A stretch of DNA of 64,000 nucleotides from Reticulitermes lucifugus. Its lineage: Eukaryota > Arthropoda > Insecta > Blattodea > Rhinotermitidae. Both the position numbers and the translations under genes were made by a program. The notes below the pieces were generated by a model. That model had not been told where the DNA came from, ran no database searches, and was given only the letters and a program-made list of their open reading frames with translations. Shown here one piece after another: positions 25,245 through 36,787 of the stretch (the stretch's first letter is position 1; each line of letters opens with the position of its first letter). Location of the stretch: positions 31,758 to 95,757 of the forward strand of contig JAKCWW010000132.1 in the NCBI GenBank assembly GCA_026260175.1, written 5' to 3'.

Positions 25245-25582
25245 TTAATGTCTGTTTCTCAGTACAGGACAGTAAATTTTCATATGTACCACCAGGTCAT
25301 GTTTATGCTTGATTTTACGTTGACAATGCGGACAAGAATACTGTGGTTCTTTACCACATTCTACCACGAGATGGCGCCGTAGTGTATATTTGCTGCGGTA
25401 GTTTTTCCCACACTGAGGACACACAAATGCATTGGAAGTCGTTTGTGCCCCTGAACTGTAACCAGATGCCTGATTAAGAATTTCTTGTATAACATCTGAT
25501 TCACTTTCACAGCCTATTCCTGAAGTCCACGAAGATTTAGAATGACTCCAAAATTGTTCATCATGCAGTATGGAAACCAAAT
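25245..25582 (-). CDS. lola: lola zinc-finger exon (acceptor at 25582)
   Basis: The acceptor is TATCATTTTCAG and the entry AT TTG GTT, giving 111 residues. The leader is long and mildly acidic (GIGCESESDVIQEIL). Finger 1 at 54-75 begins CPQCGKNYRSKYTLRRH and ends VECGKEP. Finger 2 at 83-104 begins CPHCQRKIKHKHDLVVH and its last ligand is a cysteine (H-x4-C), so both fingers are C2HC. Frame upstream of LVSILHDEQ is intronic although it stays open. The long repeat-rich intron towards 30121 holds LINE and MITE fragments and the assembly gap at 26220-26405. Confidence 0.92.
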
Positions 25583-25699
25583 CTGAAAATGATAGAATAA
25601 ACATTGTCAATACATGTGCTAACAACTGTAATAAAGTAATCTGTGTGCACTTTCCACACATATTACAAAATATGAATTTCTCACAGCAGAGCTCCTGAG

Positions 25700-25880
25700 G
25701 TTTCAAGTCTTCTTGCATGTGATGCTGTGTTGTTGGGTAAGCAGTTCCTTATGTTTCAAACGATCATGTCACATTCATTCACAAGGACTGATTATCCTTG
25801 AAGACAAAGACAATATGAACCTCCAAAACATTGGAAACCACTTACACAAGAACAAGCCATCACGTTCCAGACAACTCAAA
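25700..25880. mobile_element. foldback MITE copy
   Basis: The left arm TTTCAAGTCTTCTTGCATGTGATG (near 25697-25722) is mirrored near the right end by CATCACGTTCCAGACAACTCAAATC (near 25858). The centre has CCTTGAAGACAAAGAC. Confidence 0.55.
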
Positions 25881-26160
25881 TCCTCTTCCACATATATTAT
25901 TTCCTATATAAGATTTGGCCTTTTTGTGGCAGTAATCATTCAGTAATCAGGCTACTTTGCAATCTCATTATCCTTGATGTTAGATGCAGTACAGATATCA
26001 AACTTGACAGTGTCATAAATTATGTTTCCTTGTATTTAATTATCCATTCATGAATAAAAAATGCTTCAAATAAACCTGTTCTCTTCAATGAGGTTTCTAT
26101 TTAATGTACATACATGCTTTGTATGCAATAAGCCTCTTTCTTTTAATAAAAACTCATAAA

Positions 26161-26430
26161 TTAAATTAAGTTACAGACCAACTGATGCACACTAAAACCA
26201 CTTTTTATGTAGCTTTATTNNNNNNNNNNNNNNNNNNNNNNNNNNNNNNNNNNNNNNNNNNNNNNNNNNNNNNNNNNNNNNNNNNNNNNNNNNNNNNNNN
26301 NNNNNNNNNNNNNNNNNNNNNNNNNNNNNNNNNNNNNNNNNNNNNNNNNNNNNNNNNNNNNNNNNNNNNNNNNNNNNNNNNNNNNNNNNNNNNNNNNNNN
26401 NNNNNTCAGTTGGTCTGTAACTTAATTTAA
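26161..26430. repeat. perfect 25-bp inverted repeat flanking an assembly gap
   Basis: 26161-26185 and 26406-26430 are exact inverse copies of each other, with the gap of 186 N at 26220-26405 between them. This suggests the unassembled part is the inside of a foldback element or hairpin, or that the join is an inverted assembly artefact. Confidence 0.9.
26220..26405. other. assembly gap (186 N)
   Basis: Run of N. Open frames reading through it are meaningless. Confidence 1.
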
Positions 26431-26486
26431 TATGACGAAGATGCACGGTGTCAACAGTGTGAAAAACTCACAAAGTTTGATCTGAA

Positions 26487-26785
26487 TGTAAAGGTAACGG
26501 TAAAGTCGTCCCTGTGCATGCCATAAACGCATAAGGGAAAGTGAAGTATAGATGCACTCATTCTTAACCACGGAGCTAGATGGAGGTCAGTAGTCACATT
26601 CACACCACAGCCACTTTATTCTTGAGGACAGAACCCCGGTACGCACTGAACAGGTGGCTGGCTGGGCCCCAGAGCTGGGTTTGATGCTTTGGAGAAAAAA
26701 AGAAATTTCTAACCCCTGCCACGAATTTAACCACGATTCTTTAGTTGTCTGCTCGGCAGCTTAGTACATTTGACTTCAAGCTCAT
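26487..26785 (-). mobile_element. tRNA-derived SINE copy
   Basis: Read on the minus strand it starts with a tRNA-like head (GCTGCCGAGCAGACAACTAAAG), passes a B-box-like region near ACCCCTGCC and ends with a TTTACCGTTACCTTTAC tail. The same order (head, ACGGTAC-type body, TTTACC tail) is shared with the copy at 41484-41800. Confidence 0.65.
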
Positions 26786-27109
26786 GTAAAGTAGAGGCAT
26801 AACAGACACATAAAAGAATAGAAATTGAATCCACCTGATTAACTTTCAGTGCCTCAATATTTATTCAGCAGTTGTGATTGTCAAAATTTGGAAAGTGGTA
26901 CACCAGCCTGATGTATCCACTTCTTGCACAGGGAGGAGCAAATCTAGCAGTAGAAGTATATCATATATTCTCTTCCCGGTCAGTACTTTTTCAATGAGGA
27001 GTTCCAACTCTTCTTCAATAAAAAAATTTGCAGTGTGAAATAAATATTTATTTCCTTATTTTATGATGCCATATCAACAGCTACACAATACAGCAATACA
27101 CAGATATGG

Positions 27110-27240
27110 CAGAATGGTTAAGAATGAAATTGAGCAGAGGTTTGTACAGCAGTAATGCTCTAGCATCTGGGGTTGCTCAATCTGAATCTCTTCCTTAAAG
27201 CTCAAATATTTTCCTGAGCATTTTGTTTACAAACACTTGC
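27110..27240 (+). mobile_element. possible SINE head
   Basis: TATGGCAGAATGGTTAAG looks like an A box and GGGGTTGCTCAATCTGAATC like a worn B box at a suitable distance. No clear body or target duplication was seen. Confidence 0.35.
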
Positions 27241-27280
27241 AATGTCTGAGGTTATAAATGGAGGTGGTAACCTTCACATA

Positions 27281-27436
27281 TGGAGACTGGTTACAAATAT
27301 ACTGAGTAGCCATGCAGACTGGTTACAGATATACTGCATAGCCATGGAGACTGGTTACAAATATACTGAGTAGCCATGAACACTGGTTACAAATATACTG
27401 AGTGGGGACTGGTTACAAGTATACTGGGTAGCCATT
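27281..27436 (+). repeat. about five copies of a 30-bp minisatellite
   Basis: Unit GACTGGTTACAAATATACTG plus a variable 8-12 base link (AGTAGCCATG type), with few changes between copies. Confidence 0.9.
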
Positions 27437-27639
27437 CCAAGACAGGCAGCAGGGATGGCTCCTGCAGCTTGTTAATTGGGTTTAGGGCTGACAACCCTTG
27501 CTGTTAAACCTTTCATATAGGCTTCATAATTTCACAAATTTTTAGGAATAACCAAGGAAGTGTTTTAAGAATATGAGAACTTTCAAATGGAATGCTAACC
27601 ATTAGAAACAATATATGCTTTGATCCATTATGCTTGCCA

Positions 27640-27960
27640 AAATTTCATTATGATGATCATAATAAAGAGAATGAGATGGCAGGGAACATAGCATGGAAGG
27701 GAGCGAGGAAGAATGCAAAAAATTGAGACAGGAAAACCTGAAGGAAAGAGACCATTTGGAAGATCTATCTGTAGATGGGATAACAATATTAAAATGGATC
27801 TCACACACATGAAATGGGAAGGCGTGGACTGAATTTGTCTGGCTCAGGATAGGAAGAAATGGCAGGGTCCTGTGAATATGGTACTGAAATTTCAGACTCT
27901 GTGTAATATTTGGGGAATTTCTAGACTAACCAAGCAACTAGTAGCTTCTCAAGAGGGACT
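27640..27960 (+). mobile_element. LINE 3' coding fragment
   Basis: Translation of this decayed stretch resembles the GRPRRRW-x-DNIKMDL...W...DW-x-x-LAQDR end seen in non-LTR retrotransposon ORFs (here GRSICRWDNNIKMDLTHMKWEG). It is a 5'-truncated piece with several disruptions, lying in the sense opposite to lola. The same tail recurs at 29185, 44128, 47630, 48695, 48905 and 63280. Confidence 0.65.
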
Positions 27961-28034
27961 CGGCACCAAGAAGGTAGTTATGTTATAGGGAGTCATCAGT
28001 TTCAGAGATAATAACACAAAATCTGGCTATGCAA

Positions 28035-28285
28035 AATTTGAGGTTCTCACTGGTGTATGTGAGGATTTAACTCTTCTGGGATGACGCTGTGTCATCGGGT
28101 GAGTGGCTCCGAGTGTTTCAAAGAATCAGGTTGCCCTCATTTTCAGAGGTCAAGCAGTCTATGAAGAAGTGATCCTTCTTGGACTGCTTGACTCTTAAAT
28201 TAAAGACAATGGGACTACAAGCCTTCAAAATATCAAGAACCACTTACCCAGCAGTACGGCATCATATCCCAGAGGACTCAAATTC
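28035..28285. mobile_element. foldback MITE copy, fairly complete
   Basis: The left arm (GAGGTTCTCACTGGTGTATG, then TTCTGGGATGACGCTGTGTCAT) is mirrored at right by CAAGAACCACTTACCCAGCAG and TATCCCAGAGGACTCAAATTC. The inner core carries CAAGCAGTCTATGAAGAAGTG against its inverse. Confidence 0.65.
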
Positions 28286-28534
28286 CCTTCAAATCTACGT
28301 ATATTATGGAAACAGGACCTAGATGAACAGAATGAGGATTTCAAAGTGGCAGTTAAGAAAGTAAATTTCTTAACCCTTCTGTGTTACAAAGACATACATA
28401 TATATATCCCTTTAACATGTAAGGAAAGGTTAGGTTAGGTTAAATTACATTATGTTAAGTGTCCTCTGGGTGTGATGGCCTGATTTTGTTGCTACAAATG
28501 TACACACATACGTGATAACAAAACACAATGCAAG

Positions 28535-28715
28535 ATTTGGCATTCTCACAGTGATGTTGATAATGATCCAAGTCTTCTGGGATATTATGTCATGCCAAGT
28601 GGTAATTAGTGACCCTGCTTGACCCTCAAGATGAAGGCACTATGACCCTTTGAAACACTGGTAATTATTTACCAGCTGACATAGTGTAATATCCCAGAAA
28701 ACTTGAATCTTCAAA
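28535..28715. mobile_element. foldback MITE copy
   Basis: GGCATTCTCACAGTGATGTTG and CCAAGTCTTCTGGGATATTATG match the family shoulder. The right arm ends TAATATCCCAGAAAACTTGA. The centre is CTTGACCCTCAAGATGAAGG. Confidence 0.65.
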
Positions 28716-29184
28716 ATAAAATAATTTTCACGAGGAATCAGAATGCATATGTAATGAAGAAATACATAACTAGTCATTGAAATATAAATGTATTGATTGA
28801 AACCAGGACTACAGCATAATAGTTTCTTGTATTCAGTAAGTTTTTAAGTTACTAAGATATCTTTATACACAAAATCTTTATACAATGTATCTCTTTTCAC
28901 AAAATAACACAAGAGTATCAAAGCAGGACAAGAGGCACCAGCCAGCCAAATCCATACTACACTGCAAAATTTCAGCTGATCTGAATGAGACAACATGAAA
29001 AATAACATAACATTCACACAACTTTCATTTCCATACCATTCATTATCTGTTTGAGTGTACAGTGTGTTATTTATTCTGCACATAAAATATTTTTAATTGT
29101 ACAAATACACTTAATTAGTAAAAAAAACTGAATAATGAGGAACTTTTTGGTGACTTGTACTTTTAACTAAATGTGAAGGCTGTG

Positions 29185-29300
29185 ATTAATCAAAAGAGGG
29201 TGAAATGGGTAGGGTATGTGACATGCATGGGAGAGATAGAAATGCACGCAAATTTTGGTCAGGAAGCCTAAAGGAGGGATAACCACTTTGGGAACCTAAT
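29185..29300 (+). mobile_element. LINE fragment
   Basis: Reads approximately RVKWVGYVTCMGEIEMHANF, the common RRMRWVGHVARMGExRNAY block just before the GRPRRRW tail. Short and 5'/3' truncated. Confidence 0.55.
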
Positions 29301-29544
29301 AATACAGTTTGTCCAGCTGAACAAAGAACCTGCTCACAAAATCTACAAACCTGGTCACAGCTGTGGCTGTATACCGACAGATGACACCACCTACTCTGAG
29401 TACTATGTCCCATATTGACGCAGGACTTTGACCTGTAGAGCGGACAACATAAACTGCTGCACAGCAAGCAACGATGACTCCCACTCTGCAGTACTCAATT
29501 CTGCATTAATAATCTCTTTAACAGACTGTGTGACGGTGCTTTCA

Positions 29545-29750
29545 TGAGACCTTAATGCTAATTAAAACTACAACCTTCAGAGATGACATGTCACATTTTA
29601 TGGTAGAGGGTTGCCAGTGTTTGAGAGGCACTACAGCCTCCATCTTCAAAGCAGAAGATGGAGGCAGCAGGTTCCTCCAAAATGTCCTTACACATCTACC
29701 AGAATACACGGTGTCACACTCCACCTGCCAGAATCTCAAATCACATACTG
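29545..29750. mobile_element. foldback MITE copy (CCTCCATCTTC subfamily)
   Basis: GCCTCCATCTTCAAAGCAG meets CAGAAGATGGAGGCAGCAGG at its centre (about 29636-29670), the clearest centre of this subfamily. The outer arms contain GACATGTCACATTTTATGG and its weaker inverse. Confidence 0.65.
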
Positions 29751-29879
29751 AATATTCATGTTCACAAAAGACTGTTTTTGAACCCTGCCATAAGCCAGAT
29801 CAATCAAGGCAATGCCTTCATAACCTATTTATATTTTTCCATCACGGACAGGTCTTCAAAACGGTTTTTTTCTTTGAGG

Positions 29880-30590
29880 TTTACTGATCAATACTTTGTA
29901 CTTTGTAGATATTTCTGATTTCCCCCCTACATTGTGCTGCTCAAATCTACCTTCTTGATTTCATTACTCAAGCAATATTAAGAGAAGAATTTAAATTAAT
30001 ATAGATGGAAACTAATTCATTAACAGAATCATTCAGCTCACTGTCAAACGATCAAATGATTTATTTAAATCTCTTCCATGTAATAATATTCACAATACAG
30101 TATCAGAAATTCAATCTTGCTTATGTGTTTACGCCATGGGTATGTCGTATGTGTCGCTGCATGGGTGCTTTCTGCTTTGCCATATACGAGCAATGGGGAC
30201 AACGAAATGACGGCTCTTTCCCACACTCAAACTTGAGGTGTCGATTCAGTGAAGTGCGGAACTTGTATCTCTTGGTACAGCGTGGACATGCATACAAGAG
30301 CGCACTGTCATTGGAACTTGTTGTTGATGAATTCCAGTCTTCTGTACTTAATTGAAACTGCTGTCCAGCACTGAGAGCTGTCCAATACAAGTCCAGCTGA
30401 CCTTTTGTAAAATCTGCTGGAAAATATGAACAGAATAAAGAGTAAATATCTGAGTAACAATAAGATAAAATACACATAGCTGTAAGTCATATTTACAGCC
30501 TGAGCAAGCAAGTGTAGCAGTAACCTTCTACAGCTGTAATTGTGAAATACTGCATTTGAATCTCAGCTGGACTATCAGCTATTGCAACAA
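29880..30590. repeat. segmental tandem duplicate, copy A
   Basis: This block of about 700 bases includes exon 30416-30121 and matches 33295-33995 in the same orientation. Similarity is highest in and just below the exon (AACGATCAAATGATT, AATATTCACAATAC) and fades outward. Confidence 0.85.
30121..30416 (-). CDS. lola: lola zinc-finger exon, tandem copy A
   Basis: The acceptor is CATATTTTCCAG and the entry CA GAT TTT, giving 97 residues. The leader is Gln/Ser/Thr-rich (YWTALSAGQQFQLSTEDW). Finger 1 (43-64) begins CPRCTKRYKFRTSLNRH, and finger 2 (72-93) begins CPHCSYMAKQKAPMQRH and ends HIRHTH. This is the downstream member of the duplicate pair, about 3.4 kb from copy B, with matching DNA continuing on both sides of the exon. 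Finger 1 keeps the typical RTSLNRHLKFECGKEP form shared by many paralogues, so Asn may be the older state and Tyr in copy B derived; this is an inference. Confidence 0.93.
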
Positions 30591-33527
30591 CGATTTATTC
30601 AGTGTCTCAATAAAAATGACAGAGAGATACATGCAGGTCATGACTGCTCTCTTTCACATCTATACCCACTCATTCCTAATGATTTACCCATATCACCCAA
30701 AAGTATATAATCTCTGAACTTTAAAGTATCCTTACATAATAAAAAAAATCAGTTCACTAACCATTCATCACTCCTTAAATCTGCTCAGGAAAACCAGGAG
30801 AAATGTGACATAGCACATTCTAGTTCAGATTAAACTGGACACCTCCTGATTTCATATGAGATATAATACTGTGAAGATAAACCTGTCAGTAATGGGTTAT
30901 TAAAATGGCAAAATGGGCTTGTAGCCTACTTTAAGGTGCATCAAGGTTGAAAAAAGACACAAAAATGTAGTCAGATTATCCAGTCTTATAGCAAAATGTA
31001 AAAAAAATTCTTCCCAACATTAAGAAGGCACACAATAACTTTAAAAACATATTATTACCACTGCATCTTATATTCATGTGAACAGAGAAATAAAACCACC
31101 TTATACAACTTAAAATCCCTTTCACAAAATTTTCAGTCCATCATAGATGTTTCAACTAAATGTCCCCATCAGTGGTGCTTAATTAAGCACACAAGTTATG
31201 TTTCTAACTTTTAACTGATATATTCATGCAATGTGAAACTTTTAGCAGCTGATGTACACAAACATGCCCAGAGATGGCAAAATTAATTGAAATCAAATAT
31301 TTTGTCAAAGAGGTTTAAAATATGGTGCATCAGGTGCTTTTATTAGGTTACTAGATGAACTGCACTGTACACTGCATTTTAACATCCATGGATTGGAAGA
31401 TGAAGAATAAATTTGAAACTTCAAGAAAGATAAAAAAATTTCAGAAGAAAAATGAGGATATGGCAAGTCTATACAGTTCTGACAAGTTTGTGTAATTCAC
31501 TTAGGATTGCAGGATACTAGGAACAGATCTTTCTCAGACCCAACTCACTGGGTGTGTTCTGAGGACAGAAACTGATAGTGTTGCTGTAACATTTTACATT
31601 GTTTTTGGAGTGCCAGAAGATGGAGAGTGTCTGGAGACTAAGTACATCTGACCAGAATTGTGGTTTGAGAGGAGGGATAAAGGCAAGAAATGGAGATGAA
31701 AGAGACAATAGACATCATGATTAGTTTCCAATGGTACAATTTGTAACATGTAATACGAAAATAATTATTACAGCATCAATACATATCAGATTAGATAAAA
31801 ATCTTGATTCACAGAAAAAATGAACCAGTACACTACAAATAAGGAAAGCACATGAAATAAATTTAAGACACATCACTGGCTGGTACGTGGATATAATTCT
31901 TAAAAATACAATTCTTGTATTACATTACTATTATGAAACTTTTGCCATGGCTAGTGTATTACAGCACAGTACAATTAAATGACCCCATGTAATATATCAA
32001 AATATCTGAGATATGATGCCATATCATCTGGTAGAACCTCCTGCCTCATCTCTCTACTGGAATAAAGGTGTCACATCCCAAAAGACCCTAATGCAACTGT
32101 AAGAGCCTTAAATGTCACATACTTAACAAGTAGTGTACGAAGACCACTTGAATTATCTACTCTGATAAATAGTGTAGGACACAATTAATTTAAATGACTG
32201 GGCAGGTAACAAGTACTGGATCAAAATGATATTAGACAGGAAGTACTCTGCCAACTGAAGTAGTAGTGTAGTGCAGGGAATGGAGGGTTTTAAATGTAAC
32301 AACTACAAATGGATCTTTTTACTCTATAGATTAGAATTGTTAATATTGTATACTGATCCAATAAAAAAACCGACGAAATGCACTTGATTCAAACAAAATG
32401 CACGGTGGTAATACTGTGAAAATTGTATACTGATATTTGTTATACACTTCTGTATCTGATTTTACTTACTCTTGTAGACATTAATTAATCTACTGTTATT
32501 GTATCAATATGCAAAGATTGTATCTACTGCTGACAAAGTTCATACGGATGGCTTGATGTATGGATGTATTTTCTTTGATGATAATCTATGTCATATTTAG
32601 CATGATGTATTGACAAGTTCTATATCTTGTGATTTTGTACCCACGACGGATCAACGAACGCAAATAAAATACAATACAATACAATATTAGACAGGAAGAC
32701 TTCAGTATTCAAGTATTCTCATATATGATGCTGTGTCACTGGATGAGTTGCTCCTGATGTTTCAGAGGAACTTGGTGCCTTTATCTCCACAGCAAAATTC
32801 TTTGAAAAATCAGGAACAAATCATTCAATGACACAGCGTCACATTCTAGAAGACTTTACCCTAAGCAATACTACTGTGAGAATCTCACATCTCACATGAG
32901 GACTTTACACCAGCATTCTCAAGCTTCTTATTTACATAATGTGTATAATATGCTATGTAAAACTGAAATACTTTTTCTGCATTATTCATTAGTGAGAAAT
33001 GGAGGTACAAAAAAACTGCATAAATAGAAACCCCATAATTTGTGCTCCCCACCAGGTAAGTATGGTGATGAAAAGTCAAAGAGGCTGAGATACACATGAC
33101 ATGCAGCATACATGTGGGAAATGGGAAATATATATATATACATATATATATATATGTATATATATAAGTCTGGAAACATGAGAGTAAGACACAATTTGAG
33201 GGAGCTAGATGTAAATGAGAGCAAAATATTAAAATTAATCTTAAAGATATAACATATAAAGGTGCAACTTTTAGCCCAAAAGTTCTTCACCTATTTTCTG
33301 ACTAATACTTTGTATGTATTTTTCACTTCCCTCATGTATATTCCTGCCCACCTCAATCTTTTTAATTTCATCATTCAAAGAATATAAGAAAAAAAAACTG
33401 AAAATAGGATAAAAGAAATTAATTTATCAAGAGAAAAACAGAGCTCACTGTCAAACGATCAAATGATTCATTTAAATCTCTTTCACGTAAGAATATTCAC
33501 AATACCGTATCAGAAATCCAGTCTTGC
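30417..33527. other. interval between the duplicated exons
   Basis: Contains foldback fragments near 31990-32125 and 32695-32900, an (AATAC)n run near 32670-32690 and an alternating TA tract at 33130-33165. No exon was seen. Confidence 0.55.
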
Positions 33528-33995
33528 TTATGTGTTTATGCCATGAGTATGTCGTATGTGTCGCTGCATGGGTGCTTTCTGTTTTGTCATGTAAGAGCAA
33601 TGGGGACAACGAAATGACGGCTCTTTTCCGCACTCAAACTTGAGGTGTCGGTACAGTGAAGTGCGGAACTTGTATCTCTTGGTGCAGCGTGGACATGCAT
33701 ACAAGAGCGCACTGTCATTGGAACTTGTTGTTGATGAATTCCAGTCTTCTGTACTTAATTGAAACTGCTGTCCAGAACTGAGAGCTGTCCAATACAAATC
33801 CAGTTGACTTTCCATCACATCTGCTGGAAAACATAAATGAAATAAAGTATAATATCTGAATAACAGTATGATGAAATGCATATAGGATCAGCAGCATCAA
33901 CAAACCACACAAGTTAGTGTAGCAATTTCAGTATAAACTTGTATATGTTTTGTACCCACTTTAAATCTCAGCCGGGCTATTGGTTATTCCGTCTG
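33295..33995. repeat. segmental tandem duplicate, copy B
   Basis: Matches 29880-30590. The offset is about 3.4 kb, and the SINE-like head at the upper edge (AATCTCAGC-GGGCTATTGG) is shared by both copies, so the duplication happened after that insertion. Confidence 0.85.
33528..33823 (-). CDS. lola: lola zinc-finger exon, tandem copy B
   Basis: The acceptor is ATGTTTTCCAG and the entry CA GAT GTG, giving 97 residues. Finger 1 (43-64) starts CPRCTKRYKFRTSLYRH and ends FECGKEP. Finger 2 (72-93) starts CPHCSYMTKQKAPMQRH and closes H-x4-H. It is almost identical to the exon at 30416-30121: by eye 8 of 97 residues differ, four of them in the first five residues and only two inside the fingers (Asn/Tyr in finger 1, Ala/Thr in finger 2). 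Flanking intron also matches, so this is a segmental duplicate, not convergence. The finger-1 difference lies in SLN/Y-RH, close to the base-contacting helix, so the two isoforms could differ slightly in DNA preference. Both copies are intact with good acceptors. Confidence 0.93.
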
Positions 33996-36787
33996 AGACT
34001 TCATGTGGTTTTCCCCTGTCCCTCCAATGCCAGAGTGATGCCTCAAAACAGGCGACACATGCCTTCTTCCATACGAAGATATGGTAGCATAGAAGAATAT
34101 GTGCAAAGTCTTAATGAAAACATTTCAGTAATAAAGACTGCTATACATTGCAATGACAAAATGCAGGCAAATTTTAGGGAGTGTATTTCAAGGAAAGGGA
34201 GTTGTCTTGTATTCAGGAGAATATGGTAAATTTGGCCAAAACTTTGTACATTGTTATTAGTTGTTTTAATTATTAAGGTCATAAAATAACAGGTTTTAGG
34301 ATTTTTTTTTAATTCTTTAAGGGACTACAAACAAAAATGCAACATAAATGTTGGAACCTTGTGTTACTTTATATCAAAAGTTTCAAGTGGAGGAAAAGGC
34401 ACAGTCCAATAAATATAATATTTTGTATAATTTTTCAGTCAAAGATGTTATACTTATTAATGTATCATATTACCTCTCTCCAGTCTGTCATCCACACAAT
34501 AAACACGTTTAAGTGTCCTTCTAATAAATCCATGCACAACAAGTACGAAGAAAAACCAACCTTGAAGGAATTAAATGAAGTCTAAAATTCTTAAAACTAT
34601 ACGATGTTTTATTAAATACAGTAAGTCTGCTTATCAATACAGTCATCAATACATTTACAGTTTGCTTCTGGACATCCTGGATCATATCTATTATACAAAG
34701 AACCACAGACACATATAAACTGAACTTAATTATTCAAAACATCCACACTTAAGGTGCATGTAAAGTCACAAAGTGGTGCCAATCATGACCTCTGGCTGGA
34801 CACCAATCTCTGTAAAAATAACTATCTCAAGAACTAACCTACAAAACATGATGGTCAAGAGTCAACACAAAAATATGATGCACGACAAAACTAGATTCTA
34901 AGACTACAAATATCTATAAATAGTAAACACATGTTTTCAAAATGTGTCCTTTGTGATTTAACCCCCTGCAATAGCCCTGGTGCTCATGCATTGCAGATAC
35001 AACAATAATACAATGCATCATAAATTACAGTGCTGACAGAATAAAACTGAAATATGTACAGGCAAAATATTTTACTTACACTGTGTTAAATATAAACAAT
35101 AAAAATGAATGTTTCAAATAAAAGTTATGGCACAGAAGGAGCAAATAAATATTAACTATATTGGAAACAATGTGTATATGATTCAAAACAGCACATTAAG
35201 AATACAAGCATTCTTATACAACCCAAAGAACAGAGAGATGTATGAAGATCCAGCAGTAGGTGGAAAGACTAGTTCTAAAATTTATGAACAACAAAATGGG
35301 CTTGTAGCTCCCACTCCTCAAGTCGGAAGAAGAAAGGCTAATTGAAATATATATTTTGTATATAATAAGCTCTCCTTTTTTATATAAATTTGAAAATAAT
35401 ACAATATGATCTTTTTATGAAACGGAGGTTATACTGAACTAATAATTAAAGGAAATGAAATCCATTTCACAGTTTTCGGGAGAGATCACAATACCAACTG
35501 TTACCCAATTGTTCTGAACGTGAAACATGTGAACAGATGTAACCTCATGTATTCTCTCCAGAACTCTGCGCTCAATTTCTGATACCAAACTGAAGTGTGT
35601 ACATACACATGCTGTCAGTAAGTAACTGCAGAGGGTGTGTCACACACACATTTATTACTTCAACATAGGCAACCAAAACAAAAAGAAATACTGGACAGTC
35701 CCTTTATTTCTCCACATAATCATCGGACTGACTGACTGATAAATCTGTTCCAGCAATACAACACATACTCTGTTTGCATGGAGAAGAAATGAGGACTTAG
35801 TGTTTGCAACCACCAAGGCACATCAGCTTTCACTGCATCATGATGTCAGAAATATTTTCCTTTGACATGCTTTTTTGGTCTTTGAAGTGATATGTTGGTG
35901 ATCAACAGAAGAGGAAATCACTAGTCGCAAGTTCATGGATGAACAGTGCATGTAACTTCTCCATACATCTGTGAGGAAATTACTGTTGATGGCATTTCAG
36001 GATTCACAGATCCTTATCCTTTTCAGTTAATGGGCCACAGGGCAACACTGAATGTACACCGCTATTGGACAGCCAAATGGTACCTGAAGGAAACAATCTG
36101 GATGAAGCAGATATCAAGCCCTGATTTATTCAACATTGGACATGAAAAGGATGTGTATCACTTGGATAAATGCCTCCATCACTCTGGTAACTGTGTGGAG
36201 AAATAGATGGTTTATCCTTTATCCTTATTCTGATGAATATCTGTGTTGAAATAATAAATGGGACAACTCTAGGCTGTCACTGAACACCTCACATATTGAC
36301 ACACCTAACAGCTGTTTAAAATAAGACTTATGTGATGCACATTCCTGCAGCTACAGGAGAATAAAATGTTTTCAGCATTTGATAAATATGTGAGAAGATG
36401 AATATGATGCTAATTAAATTACCTTAGATGGTGGTGAAACAGCAGACTGGAGAGCCATTTTTTAATGCAAAGAATGGTTGAACAGCCACCAAGAAACTAC
36501 TGTTAGGAGGATTGTGAAATGTAAGAACAGATGTTTTCCTTAATTATGTGGGTAGTAAAGTCTTTAAAGTAGGAGGAAAATGGGAAAGGTATGTCTACAA
36601 TATTGGAATTATCCAGCATAAAATATTAGTAAAGAGAATGAAATTGAGTAGGCAGGTAGCTGCACAATACCGTGTGTACAGAATTGTAGAGCATAAAATA
36701 ACTAGGTAAACCACTACTAACACATGTATGTAATATACAAGCATGTGATCACACAGCCTTCCAATTTGACAGCAATTATATAAACTT
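33824..36787. other. intron/UTR interval, mostly unassigned
   Basis: Its left edge holds the upstream part of duplicate copy B and a SINE-like relic to about 34060. A possible inverted transposon remnant lies at 35640-36275. An open frame at 35109-35345 on the plus strand has no recognised family and no splice or promoter context, so I do not call it a gene. Confidence 0.5.
35640..36275. mobile_element. possible inverted pair of decayed DNA-transposon ends
   Basis: Near 36165-36205 (plus) the translation reads LDKCLHHSGNCVEK then stop, reminiscent of a mariner-like transposase C-terminus (W/DKCI-x-x-GDYVEK). The minus strand at about 35725-35704 reads DDYVEK then stop. Both are followed outward by a similar TGTTGAAATAATAAAT sequence. 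Suggests two inverted copies of one element's end; heavily worn, assignment tentative. Confidence 0.35.

Larger units (their letters stand above)
25583..30120. other. intron/UTR interval with gap, SINE, LINE and MITE fragments
   Basis: Contains foldback copies near 25700-25880, 28035-28285, 28535-28715 and 29545-29750, an assembly gap, SINE relics at 26487-26785 and about 27110-27240, a minisatellite at 27281-27436 and LINE tails at 27640-27960 and 29185-29300. No exon was recognised. Confidence 0.6.

Noticed and set aside
26185-26446. Open frames through the N run on both strands
   Set aside because: They are artefacts of translating unknown bases.
28428-28446. TTAGG-type insect telomere repeats
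   Set aside because: Only about three units, with degenerate flanks; chance or a repeat fragment is more likely than an interstitial telomere.
32982-33290. Frame with alternating Ile and Tyr
   Set aside because: Coded by the TA microsatellite at 33130-33165.
35109-35345. Plus-strand 78-codon frame with FLYNPKNRE, considered as an ATPase beta-subunit N-terminus
   Set aside because: Similarity is limited to a few residues and there is no following membrane segment.
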